From contig NZ_CP016397.1 in NCBI RefSeq assembly GCF_002240035.1, positions 788,001 to 852,000 of the forward strand: a DNA stretch of 64,000 bases, in the 5' to 3' direction. The notes below the pieces were generated by a model. That model worked only from the letters and a program-made list of their open reading frames with translations, was not told where the DNA came from and made no database searches. How positions within the stretch are numbered: position 1 is the stretch's first letter; every line of letters starts with the position of its first letter. Both the position numbers and the translations under genes were made by a program. Of the stretch, positions 29,165 through 37,680 are shown piece after piece. The stretch comes from Legionella clemsonensis (GTDB taxonomy: Bacteria > Pseudomonadota > Gammaproteobacteria > Legionellales > Legionellaceae).

Positions 29165-29196
29165 ATTAAGCCTCACTTAATAAGGGCGGTGATAAT
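29165..29196 (+). promoter_or_regulatory. PmrA-box-like element and -10-like hexamer upstream of the RhoGEF gene
   Basis: Two half sites, ATTAAGCCT (29165-29173) and CTTAATAAG (29176-29184), lie two bases apart so the TTAA cores are 11 bases apart, as in the PmrA box of Legionella effector promoters. GATAAT follows at 29191-29196, six bases beyond the box. The same spacing is seen in front of the 1407-aa gene. The match is partial. Confidence 0.4.
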
Positions 29197-29249
29197 ATTT
29201 CTCCGATTAGTTTAATTTTTGCGCAATATGCGCTCATGTGGAGATTATT

Positions 29250-30137
29250 ATGTTACCGGTTAACGAAATTCAAAAAATGCTGGATGAAAACAAAGTCATT
29301 AAAGAAATATTGGATACAGAAAGCACCTACAACAAGACCTTAGATTTTTTACTTAAATTATCAATGCCCGACAGTGAGCTTTTTGCCCAATTAAAAATTT
29401 ATCTTTCTCAATTGAAAGAAGTCTCAGATAGGTTAATAGAAAACGTAAAAGTGACTTTTGCAGAGCCCAATATTTCTTCGCTTAATGCATTAAAAATTCA
29501 TCGCATTCAGTTAATTAAAGCTTTTTTTACCCTGTATAAAGACTATTTAGGTTGGCATGAAATTTATCTTAAAGAAGTGGCAGCTAATCCTGCTAAATTT
29601 AATCAACTGAATCAATATCTTTCAACACATTCTCCAGATATGGCTGATCTCTCTTTTTATCTTATTCAGCCAGTCCAGCGTGGGCCTCGTTATGCTCTTT
29701 TAGCAGCAGAAATAATTAAGTGTAACAATAGATTAGCAGATGGACATCCAGCAAAATTTTCTGATACGACCATTGCTGATCTCATGAAGGTGATAGAAGT
29801 GATCAAGGAGCGTCTGCAAGAAGCAAATTCTTCTATGTCTCAACCCTCATCTGCTTCGTCAACCACAGTCAAACCCTATCAATTTGGCGATTACACCCGT
29901 GCAGCCCTGGCCTATCTTGGCGAATACATGGATCAAAGCGCCTATAAAGGGTCCAATGAGGTTTCAATCCCATCTACTTCAGCTGCTAAAAGAAGTGGTT
30001 ATAATTTAAGTTCATGGTGTTCGATATGGTCCAGTCACTCTAAACCACAGCCTGCAGAAGCCTCATCATCCTCTGCAGCAAAACCTGAGGAGGATACTGA
30101 TCTGGATTCCGAGGCAGAAGAATTTGTTCTTATGTAA
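29250..30137 (+). CDS. Dbl-homology (RhoGEF) domain protein, probable Dot/Icm effector
   Basis: A 295-residue protein from ATG 29250, which has GGAG at 29240-29243; an upstream GTG (29238) is in frame but overlaps that site. Residues about 15-195 read like a eukaryotic DH domain: EILDTESTY (19-27) matches conserved region 1, and LSFYLIQPVQRGPRY (Q140-Y148 at its end) with the following LLAAEIIK matches conserved region 3, the hallmark of Dbl-family exchange factors for Rho GTPases. No PH domain follows; instead there is a Ser-rich linker and an acidic tail (EEDTDLDSEAEE), resembling the Glu-rich Dot/Icm secretion signal. It would activate host Rho, Rac or Cdc42 if functional. It faces the SH2-phosphatase gene. 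Confidence 0.82.
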   Translation: MLPVNEIQKMLDENKVIKEILDTESTYNKTLDFLLKLSMPDSELFAQLKIYLSQLKEVSDRLIENVKVTFAEPNISSLNALKIHRIQLIKAFFTLYKDYLGWHEIYLKEVAANPAKFNQLNQYLSTHSPDMADLSFYLIQPVQRGPRYALLAAEIIKCNNRLADGHPAKFSDTTIADLMKVIEVIKERLQEANSSMSQPSSASSTTVKPYQFGDYTRAALAYLGEYMDQSAYKGSNEVSIPSTSAAKRSGYNLSSWCSIWSSHSKPQPAEASSSSAAKPEEDTDLDSEAEEFVLM

Positions 30138-30146
30138 TGGCGTTGT

Positions 30147-30180
30147 AAGTAGTAACTGTAAGAATTAACAGTTGCTACTT
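30147..30180 (+). terminator. Hairpin after the RhoGEF gene
   Basis: A 13-bp stem (30147-30159 with 30168-30180, one G-U type mismatch) with an 8-base loop lies nine bases after the stop. No long T run follows. Confidence 0.5.
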
Positions 30181-30235
30181 ATAGGTTATGAATTAAAGCG
30201 TCACATCAAAGGCAAGTAATTAATAGCGTATAAAA

Positions 30236-30297
30236 TCAGGTTGCCGAGCTTCGTATCCCCGGATTGCTCCGCTACGCTCTTCGCAATAACGCCGGTT
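30236..30297. repeat. Legionella-type short intergenic palindromic repeat
   Basis: This stretch carries the GGATTGCTCCGCTACGCTCTTCGCAATAACG element, related to the copies near 39587 and 44096 that share a GATTGCTTC / TTGCGAGCGC pattern. It is non-coding and lies between two convergent genes. Confidence 0.45.
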
Positions 30298-30320
30298 TGC
30301 CCTTGATCAGTTATAATAAT

Positions 30321-30349
30321 GATTTCCCTCCTTCTGGGGAGGGAAAATC
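30321..30349 (-). terminator. Hairpin after the SH2-phosphatase gene
   Basis: On the minus strand a 9-bp GC-rich stem (30323-30331 paired with 30338-30346) sits just past the stop at 30358, followed by TCATTATTATAA. It is a plausible intrinsic terminator. Confidence 0.55.
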
Positions 30350-30357
30350 AACTCATG

Positions 30358-32565
30358 TTACGAACTTAAAGTCATTGTAGCAGCAGAAGAAGTAGCTTCC
30401 TGCCGTTGTCTGCGCTGCCCCAGGAAACCAAATTGTTCTATTTGAGCACCGACAGTGGCTTCTCTGGTTTTTGCCAAGGCTGGACCTCTCATAGTGCAAA
30501 CAGCCGTGTATTTACCCAAGGTTTTTTCGTCATATTTTCCTAACTCATTGTCGAGATTTCGCACATTCGCACTGGCTATTAACTCACCGCTATCATGTCC
30601 ATGCACATAGCTTACAAAATAACCATTATGCTGTGCAGACCGATTAATTGCTGTGTAATCTCTGTTCCACATCAGAAAAAGGAATGGGTTTTTTTGTTTA
30701 TCAATCAAGTTATACTCACTTGCAGCTGCTGTCATATCCTGAGGATCATATAATTTATGAATTTGATTTGAGCCGGCATATTGTTGATAATGTTGATTAA
30801 TGCGATCAATTGATGCAGCTAATGCTTGAGGAGTTCTGTCGTCATATTTAACCTCCCAAGCTTTTGCTAAATTTTGGATTACTTCAACATCAATAGGAGC
30901 ATGGCTATACAAAGTGATTCCGTTGTTCTCATGATCCAGAGTATAAGAAAGAACGCAAGACATTGGCCTGTAAATATTGTTATAGAGACTAACCACTTCT
31001 TCCCAATCTACGGTTTTATCTTCCTCAATAGCCCATTTAAGTAGTATCATGGATTTTTGAACAGAAAAGCCAAAAAAACGAGATGGCTCGAAATCACTTC
31101 CTCTCACAGATTCTTGAGGATTGTCTAATTGCTCCGTAATTTCTTCCTCTTCTCTGCCTGTTATTGCTTGAGCTGGTAGCGCTTTTTCATTTTCCCGTCT
31201 TTTCAGTTCCTTTTCTATAGCCTCTATAAATTCAATGGTATGATTTGAAGCTAAACTTTTAACCTGAATTTTTACGCTAGCTAATTTATTAAGTAGCAAC
31301 ATAGTGAAAAAATCGTTTCGACCTCTGTCAGCGAAGTCATCACCGACTAATCTTATTAATAGGGTTTTACGAATAGTTTCATCGACAAATTCCATGCTCT
31401 CCAATAATTCAGCAAATTGTTGGTAGTCCTTTCTTTCATGTTTGTCTTTTTTATAAATTTTAGAAAGTTCCTGATAATTTTCTTCCGGGATACGAGCAAT
31501 GCCATGAAACACCAGTGTAAAGAGCAATTTCATAGTATTGGCATGAAGGTCACCCAAGGTAATCTCACTACCCTGTTTTACCTGGTAACATTCACTAACA
31601 GCGGGACACTCATAAATATTGACTCCATCAATTTCAACGGTATCTTTAAATACTGTTTCGGTGTGAGGATTGGGCGTGACAATCGAGGCTTGTCTGTGCT
31701 GTGCTTTTTTCTGTTCTCTCTTATGAAAATACTCTTCGACGCTGATTGGGTTTAGTTCTGGATTAACTGCTTCAGAAGCTTTTACAGTAAAATGATGAAA
31801 GTAGGGGTGAGTCGATTTCCATATGAGGCTGGGAGTCAACCTATGTTTTTCTTCGAACCCTAAATGCTCGAGAAATTCTAACAAACGAGCTGCTTCTTCC
31901 TGTGGATTGGGCTGGTATGTTCTATCAATGACAATATTACTTGGAATTTCGTTCTCTTCATACCATTCACCATTTACACACACACAACGAAAACACCGAA
32001 TTTTATTACCTGCTGAGGTACTTTCTTTGCGTGAAACAGTAAGCATTTTGTCATTTGAACTTTCACGGACAAGCCAGGTTCCTGGAACTGCATTTTTTAG
32101 TTCAGAATCACTGTTTTTTGTAAAAACAAAGTTCTGCTCTGGCTTAAGATCACTGGGTGAGAACAATGGACGGAACGTAAATTTCTTTTGGGGAGCGAGA
32201 TGGTGTTCCTCTTCTTCTCTTGATTCAATGCGAGGTAATTCTTTATAAATAATCACGTTGCTACTTGCTTCGTCAGGTTTAGGCAGTAACAAGTTTGTGC
32301 GATTAAAGGTCCTTTCCAGAAAATTTAGTAATTTTTGAGCATCCCCATCAGGAGCGCTTATCTCATTTTTATCTACTTTATCAGCCAGTTGCCATTGCCC
32401 TTTTGCAAAACAAATGCGTGTATTCAACAAGCCCCTCTCTTTATCAAAATAGGAAACGGTTAAATTTAAGGGATATCTACTGCTCTCTCGCACCAAATAA
32501 TTATTACAGTTGCCATTTAACTCTTTAAAGGAACAATTGGCTACGAACACGATGGGTTGTTTCAT
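30358..32565 (-). CDS. Tandem SH2-like modules fused to a PPP-type metallophosphatase, probable Dot/Icm effector
   Basis: A 735-residue protein with no signal peptide. Two SH2-like modules are visible: YLVRES at 23-28 (phosphotyrosine-binding Arg26), followed by LTVSYFD, and WLVRES at 164-169 (Arg167), followed by LTVSRKE. Both match the SH2 FLVRES strand and the next strand. The C-terminal half has all metal-site motifs of PPP phosphatases: GDLHA (338-342), GDDFADRG (408-415, one residue longer than the canonical GDxxDRG), SNH (440-442, like GNHE), then YSHAP and VHGHD near the C-terminus. Legionella SH2 proteins and Legionella PPP-fold tyrosine phosphatases (WipA, WipB) are known separately; this one joins both, echoing the SHP1/SHP2 layout with an unrelated catalytic fold. 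Target and secretion are inferred. Confidence 0.85.
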   Translation of the reverse strand: MKQPIVFVANCSFKELNGNCNNYLVRESSRYPLNLTVSYFDKERGLLNTRICFAKGQWQLADKVDKNEISAPDGDAQKLLNFLERTFNRTNLLLPKPDEASSNVIIYKELPRIESREEEEHHLAPQKKFTFRPLFSPSDLKPEQNFVFTKNSDSELKNAVPGTWLVRESSNDKMLTVSRKESTSAGNKIRCFRCVCVNGEWYEENEIPSNIVIDRTYQPNPQEEAARLLEFLEHLGFEEKHRLTPSLIWKSTHPYFHHFTVKASEAVNPELNPISVEEYFHKREQKKAQHRQASIVTPNPHTETVFKDTVEIDGVNIYECPAVSECYQVKQGSEITLGDLHANTMKLLFTLVFHGIARIPEENYQELSKIYKKDKHERKDYQQFAELLESMEFVDETIRKTLLIRLVGDDFADRGRNDFFTMLLLNKLASVKIQVKSLASNHTIEFIEAIEKELKRRENEKALPAQAITGREEEEITEQLDNPQESVRGSDFEPSRFFGFSVQKSMILLKWAIEEDKTVDWEEVVSLYNNIYRPMSCVLSYTLDHENNGITLYSHAPIDVEVIQNLAKAWEVKYDDRTPQALAASIDRINQHYQQYAGSNQIHKLYDPQDMTAAASEYNLIDKQKNPFLFLMWNRDYTAINRSAQHNGYFVSYVHGHDSGELIASANVRNLDNELGKYDEKTLGKYTAVCTMRGPALAKTREATVGAQIEQFGFLGQRRQRQEATSSAATMTLSS

Positions 32566-32894
32566 CTTTAGACTCCTATGAAATTATCAAGCCCGCTGCT
32601 TACTGAACAACACGCTTTTTAGGTTAAATAAGAAACAAAAAAGATGGGAAAATTTGGCTTGGTGAACAAACACTTCGCTGAATTAAAGTTAACAAACAGG
32701 AAATAACCCAAGTGGATTATTTGTTCATCTTCTTTGTCTCAGCGACAAACCCGTTTAGTCATTAAAACTAAGTGTTTTCACCAGTCCTCCAAATTATCCT
32801 TAAGGAGAAGATAGGTCGCATCTAAATCCATACAAGATTTAGTTGTTCAAAATAATAACAATTAAATCTTAAGAAAATCTTAATTAGGAGAAAT
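32566..32894. other. AT-rich intergenic region upstream of the SH2-phosphatase
   Basis: I see no gene here. It contains the ribosome site (AGGAG on the minus strand at about 32573-32577) and presumably the promoter of the SH2-phosphatase gene. Two TTAA cores 11 bases apart occur at 32868-32887, but they point away from that gene. No hairpin or RNA gene is evident. Confidence 0.5.
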
Positions 32895-34451
32895 TTATTT
32901 ATGCTTCCATCTCACAGAGTATAAATCATGACGACGGTCTTTAAGATTAAGCACGGTACCCTGATTGCGAACAATTTCTAAATTATGCATGCTCAAATCA
33001 GCGAAACATACCATTTCCACATTAGGCGTGGTGTCTGCGGCGATTCCATCTCGGGAAAATGGAAAGTCACAAGGAGTAAAAATACTGCTTTGCGCATATT
33101 GAATGGCCATGTTGGCAACACCAGGCAAATTGCCTACATTACCTGCCATAAGAACGTAACATTGATTTTCGATGGCGCGGGCTTGTGCACAATAGCGAAC
33201 GCGCATGTAAGCCTGTCTCTCATCCGTGCAAAACGGTACAAACAAGAGCTTGGCCCCCTGGTTTACGACATGTCTGGCCAGTTCTGGAAATTCACAGTCA
33301 TAGCAAATTAATACAGCAATAGGACCGCAATCAGTCATAATCGTAGTCAATTGATCGCCGCCGTGAATATTCCACCAGTAGCGCTCATTAGGAGTAGGGT
33401 GAATTTTATATTGTTCGTGAATTTGGCCGTCCCGCAAGAAAACATAGGCGACATTGTAAATCATGTCTGCCGCTTTGGTAGGATGGCTTCCTCCAATAAT
33501 ATTGATATTATATTTGACAGCCAGCGAAGACATTAATTCTAGATAAGGTTCTGTATATTCAGTCAGTTGTAAAATAGCTTTCTCAGGACTTAGGTCAATA
33601 TTTTGGATGGACAGTAACTGCATGGTAAACAATTCCGGAAAAAGAATAAAATCGGCATAGTAATCGGCAACGACATCAATAAAATATTCCACGTGCTGGG
33701 AGAATTCTTCAAAAGACTGTACCGGCCGCTGCATATATTGCACGACACTTAGCCTAACTTTATCAACAACAGGTTCGGGTGTTGCTTTTTGTCCGGCTTG
33801 TTCCGTAATCATGGCAAGGGGTGTATACCAAACTAAATGAGCGGCATAACCCATGGATTGTCTGTCAATAGGAAGATAGTGGGGAAGGACACCAATGAGT
33901 TGAAAATCATTACGTAGTTGAAATGACAGTACAGGATCCCTAACTTCCTTATGGATAACCGCATTAATATAATCATGAACATTAGGATATTTTTTATGTT
34001 GCTTATGATAACGTGGAATTCGACCGCCAAAGACAATACCCTTTAAACCTTCGGCCTGACATAACTTCTTACGGGCTGTGTAGAGTCTATTGCCAATACG
34101 TAAACCACGATAGTCCGGATGGACACACACTTCCATTCCATACAGAAAGTCTCCATTAGGATCATGGCGGGAAGCAAACCCACCCCCCGTGATTTCATTC
34201 CAGGTATGAGGCTTAAGGGCGATGTCACCGCTAATCTTGAAGGTTGCGCAATAGCCTATAATTTGCTCTTCGTATTCCACAACAAATTGTCCTGTGGGAA
34301 AATGATGAATTTGCCCACGCAACGCATCAGGTGAATAAGTCTCCATATGATCAGGATAAGCCCGTGCAACTAACTTCCGTATACTTGGAATATCACTGAT
34401 TTTGGCGTTGCGAACGACTACAAGAGGCCGCTTTTTTACATGCTCAGTCAT
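32895..34451 (-). CDS. GNAT acetyltransferase - nitrilase fusion protein
   Basis: A 518-residue two-domain protein. Residues about 10-215 are a GNAT fold with an acetyl-CoA-binding VHPDYRGLRIGNRLY segment. Residues about 230-515 are a carbon-nitrogen hydrolase (nitrilase superfamily) with the catalytic triad in order: Glu in FPELF, Lys in EQYKIHPT and Cys in LICYDCEFPEL. This fusion is a known family in bacteria, classed among nitrilase-related amidases; the substrate is not known. Starts at the ATG 34451 with GGATC upstream. It is monocistronic and divergent from the DEAD-box helicase gene. Confidence 0.88.
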   Translation of the reverse strand: MTEHVKKRPLVVVRNAKISDIPSIRKLVARAYPDHMETYSPDALRGQIHHFPTGQFVVEYEEQIIGYCATFKISGDIALKPHTWNEITGGGFASRHDPNGDFLYGMEVCVHPDYRGLRIGNRLYTARKKLCQAEGLKGIVFGGRIPRYHKQHKKYPNVHDYINAVIHKEVRDPVLSFQLRNDFQLIGVLPHYLPIDRQSMGYAAHLVWYTPLAMITEQAGQKATPEPVVDKVRLSVVQYMQRPVQSFEEFSQHVEYFIDVVADYYADFILFPELFTMQLLSIQNIDLSPEKAILQLTEYTEPYLELMSSLAVKYNINIIGGSHPTKAADMIYNVAYVFLRDGQIHEQYKIHPTPNERYWWNIHGGDQLTTIMTDCGPIAVLICYDCEFPELARHVVNQGAKLLFVPFCTDERQAYMRVRYCAQARAIENQCYVLMAGNVGNLPGVANMAIQYAQSSIFTPCDFPFSRDGIAADTTPNVEMVCFADLSMHNLEIVRNQGTVLNLKDRRHDLYSVRWKHK

Positions 34452-34734
34452 TAGATCCTGTTCATCCTGAATCTTAAAAATTTTTAGTACATTATTATGA
34501 GTATACCAAATATCGGTATAATTATTTTACAAAAAGATTGAATTATTGTCTTTGAGGATTTATAATAATCAGCTGTAACTTAGTTTAGTCGATGTTTTAA
34601 CTGACAGTGAACCAATACCTGCAACAAATTAAAGAAGAATAATTTCGTGCATCATCCTGTTTATTTTGTTATTATAATGCGCTAATTTTTTGCATTAATT
34701 TTACACGTCGCATTTACACTTTTTTGGATTTCCT

Positions 34735-36408
34735 ATGACACAAGAATTATTAAACTTTACTGCCCTCAATTTATCCGAGGCATTACTAAAAACGCTTGAG
34801 GACATGAAGTTTAAAACACCATCGCCAGTACAGGCACAAACGATTCCTTTACTCCTTCAGGGAAGGGATGTCATCGCCCAGGCGCAAACTGGTACGGGTA
34901 AGACTGCGGCTTTTGCTCTACCTATTTTACAGCAAATAGCTGTAAACTCACAGGCAACTCAGGCATTAATTTTGGCACCTACCCGAGAGTTAGCTATTCA
35001 GGTTGCTGAGCAATTTGAATTGTTAAGTACTCACATGAAGCAAGTGTCTGTTGCTGTTCTTTGTGGTGGTCAGGATTATCGGCGACAGCTAAAACAATTA
35101 CGCGATGGGGCTCAGATTGTTGTTGGAACTCCCGGACGTATACTCGATCATCTTGAGCGCACTACACTACAATTAGGTCATTTAAAAACTTTCGTGCTTG
35201 ATGAAGCTGATGAAATGTTACGCATGGGCTTTATTGAAGATGTAGAAACAATTCTTGCCAAATTGCCAGCAGAAAAGCAAATTGCTTTATTCTCGGCAAC
35301 AATGCCTGCGCCAATACGCAAAATAGCAAATAGTTATTTAAATCATCCTGCTTCTGTGGAAATTCGTGCAGAAACAGCAACTGTAAAAGCGATTGAACAG
35401 CGATTTCTGTTTGCCTCAGCGGCTCAAAAACCAGATGCCTTATTACGCGTATTGGCTGTTGAAGATTATCAAGGCGTCATTGTATTTGTGCGGACCAAAA
35501 GTAGTACAGAAGAGGTTGCACAGCTGTTGCAACAGCAAGGACATCGGGCAATGGCAATTCATGGAGATATAACCCAGGCTTTGCGTGAAAAGGTGATTGC
35601 TCAATTTAGACAAGGTAGCATAGACATTTTAGTCGCTACCGATGTTGCAGCCCGTGGTTTGGATGTTGAACGTGTGACTCATGTTATTAACTATGACATC
35701 CCTTATGATTGTGAGACTTATGTGCATCGCATTGGACGAACTGGTCGTGCGGGGCGTAGCGGGATAACTATATTATTCATTACTCCTAAAGAAGGACGTC
35801 TTTTAAATACGATTGAACGCCATACCCGCCAGCGTATCGAAAAAATTGTTGTTCCCAATGATTATATGATTCAAACAGCAAAACAAGAACGATTTATGGC
35901 TAATATTGCAGCGCGTTTGCAGCATGAGCATTTACCGTCTTACAAACGCATTATTGAGGAATTCCTAAAGCAAAATCCAGCTTCTGCAATTGATGTTGCA
36001 GCAGCGTTGGCTCTTCTGCTAAATCAAGATAAACCATGGAAATCTGAATTACCTAAACCTGTTCGTGCAACTAAGGAAGTTCGTCACTCTGAAAGGGATA
36101 GAGAGTTTAAATCTAACAACCGCGGCAGTAAATCAGATAGGAAAAGAAAGTCATTTCATGAAGATTACCCACAAGAGCTGTTTCGTTTGGATGTAGGTCG
36201 AGTACATGGTGTAAAACCTGGTAACATTGTTGGTGCTATTGCTAATGAAGCTGGACTCGAGAGTCGCTACATCACTGGTCTTAAAATTCATGAAGATCAT
36301 TCAACTGTGCGATTACCACAGGGGATGACTAAAAAAGTCTTTCAAGATTTAAATAGTGCCTGGGTATGCGGTCGTCAGCTTAAGCTTACGTCACTGGGTA
36401 GTGCCTGA
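34735..36408 (+). CDS. deaD: DEAD-box ATP-dependent RNA helicase, DeaD/CsdA type
   Basis: A 557-residue SF2 RNA helicase. It has the Q motif region, Walker A AQTGTGKT (50-57), PTRELA, DEAD (156-159), SAT, and HRIGRTGRAGR. After the two RecA domains come a DeaD-type spacer and a C-terminal DbpA-like RNA-binding domain (about 480-550), preceded by a basic Arg/Ser/Lys-rich linker. DeaD helps ribosome assembly and mRNA turnover at low temperature. The 280-base upstream gap is AT-rich and may hold a long cold-shock-type leader, but no structure is clear. Downstream is a repeat tract, not a gene. Confidence 0.93.
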   Translation: MTQELLNFTALNLSEALLKTLEDMKFKTPSPVQAQTIPLLLQGRDVIAQAQTGTGKTAAFALPILQQIAVNSQATQALILAPTRELAIQVAEQFELLSTHMKQVSVAVLCGGQDYRRQLKQLRDGAQIVVGTPGRILDHLERTTLQLGHLKTFVLDEADEMLRMGFIEDVETILAKLPAEKQIALFSATMPAPIRKIANSYLNHPASVEIRAETATVKAIEQRFLFASAAQKPDALLRVLAVEDYQGVIVFVRTKSSTEEVAQLLQQQGHRAMAIHGDITQALREKVIAQFRQGSIDILVATDVAARGLDVERVTHVINYDIPYDCETYVHRIGRTGRAGRSGITILFITPKEGRLLNTIERHTRQRIEKIVVPNDYMIQTAKQERFMANIAARLQHEHLPSYKRIIEEFLKQNPASAIDVAAALALLLNQDKPWKSELPKPVRATKEVRHSERDREFKSNNRGSKSDRKRKSFHEDYPQELFRLDVGRVHGVKPGNIVGAIANEAGLESRYITGLKIHEDHSTVRLPQGMTKKVFQDLNSAWVCGRQLKLTSLGSA

Positions 36409-36434
36409 TTTTATCAATTAAACTGGTGACGCTT

Positions 36435-37590
36435 ATCTCGTCATCTTGGGAGAAAAGCGAAGGATCCGAGCAGTAAATCCTGCGCTTTGCACGAAAAAAT
36501 CCTCCCACTTTGCTCCCAAAGACGTACGTCATGTCGAACGTAGTGAGACATCTCCTGATACAAAGGAGATCCTTCACTACGTTCGGGATGACGGTCGTCT
36601 TTTTTGATGTTGCCACAATGTGGTTAGGATACTCAGGATGATGCCTTATTGTATAGATTAGATAAAGGATGATCTTGCCCCAGGGCAAGATCATCCTATT
36701 TTGAATTAATTTCACACGATTATCTTGCACAAATTACCGTCATCCTGAGCAAAGCCCGTCATTCTGAGCAAAGCGAAGGAGCCCCAGCAGATAAATCCCG
36801 CTCTTTGAATGAAAGATCCTTCAAGCGACGATGTCGCTTTCAGGATGACGTCTGTTATAATCTTTTGCATATTTTTTCCATCTCGTCATCCAGAATGCGG
36901 CAAAGCCGCATGAAGGATTGCAAGTAGAACCCGATTCCATATCGAAGAGGTCCTTCGCTTTGCTCCCAAAGACGTACGTCATGTCGAACGTAGTGAGACA
37001 TCTCCTGATACAAAGGAGATTCCCTCACTACGTTCGGGATGACGGTCGTCTTTTTTGATGTTGCCACAATGTGGTTGGGATACTCAGGATGATGCCTTAT
37101 TGTAGATGAGATAAAGGATGATCTTGCCCCAGGGCAAGATCATCCTATTTTGAATTAATTTCACACGATTATCTTGCACAAATTACCGTCATCCTGAGCA
37201 AAGCCCGTCATTCTGAGCAAAGTGAAGGAGCCCCAGCAGATAAATCCCGCTCTTTGTATGAAAGATCCTTCAAGCGACGATGTCGCTTTCAGGATGACGT
37301 CTGTTATAATCTTTTGCATATTTTTTCCATCTCGTCATCCAGAATGCGGCAAAGCCGCATGAAGGATTGCAAGTAGAACCCGATTCCATATTGAAGAGGT
37401 CCTTCGCTTTGCTCCCAAAGACGTACGTCATGTCGAACGTAGTGAGACATCTCCTGATACAAAGGAGATCCCCTCACTACGTTCGGGATGACGGTCGTCT
37501 TTTTTGATGTTGCCACAATGTGGTTGGGATACTCAGGATGATGCCTTATTGTATAGATGAGATAAAGGATGATCTTGCCCTGGATCTTGC
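36435..37590. repeat. Tandem 449-bp non-coding repeat with a partial third copy
   Basis: Two near-identical units of 449 bases lie head to tail at 36701-37149 and 37150 to about 37590; a partial copy occupies about 36435-36700. Each unit contains nested inverted repeats: CGAACGTAGTGA with TCACTACGTTCG, a CGGCAAAGCCG palindrome, and a 15-bp perfect hairpin (36666-36697 and again about 449 bases later). The last unit loses this final hairpin. A diverged copy lies at 23250-23597. Open frames in this tract are not genes. The 1.2-kb gap between deaD and the lipase gene is made almost entirely of this repeat. Confidence 0.9.
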
Positions 37591-37680
37591 CCTGACGGCG
37601 TGGAAAAAAAATTGATCGTTGACTTATTTCTCTATATAATTCGACATTTTTCTATGGAAAATCAATTGATTAGGTGGCAG

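Noticed and set aside
32868-32887. Second PmrA-like pair of TTAA cores 11 bases apart near the SH2-phosphatase
   Set aside because: It lies about 300 bases from the start codon and in the opposite orientation, so it cannot be tied to that gene.
36386-36730. Open frames of 60-114 codons on the minus strand at 36386-36730, 36855-37067 and 37304-37516
   Set aside because: They lie in the tandem 449-bp repeat, share the same repeated peptide, and have no ribosome sites; they are by-products of the repeat.
36435-37590. Possible CRISPR array in the tandem repeat tract
   Set aside because: The unit is 449 bases long with no short repeat-spacer periodicity and no cas genes nearby.
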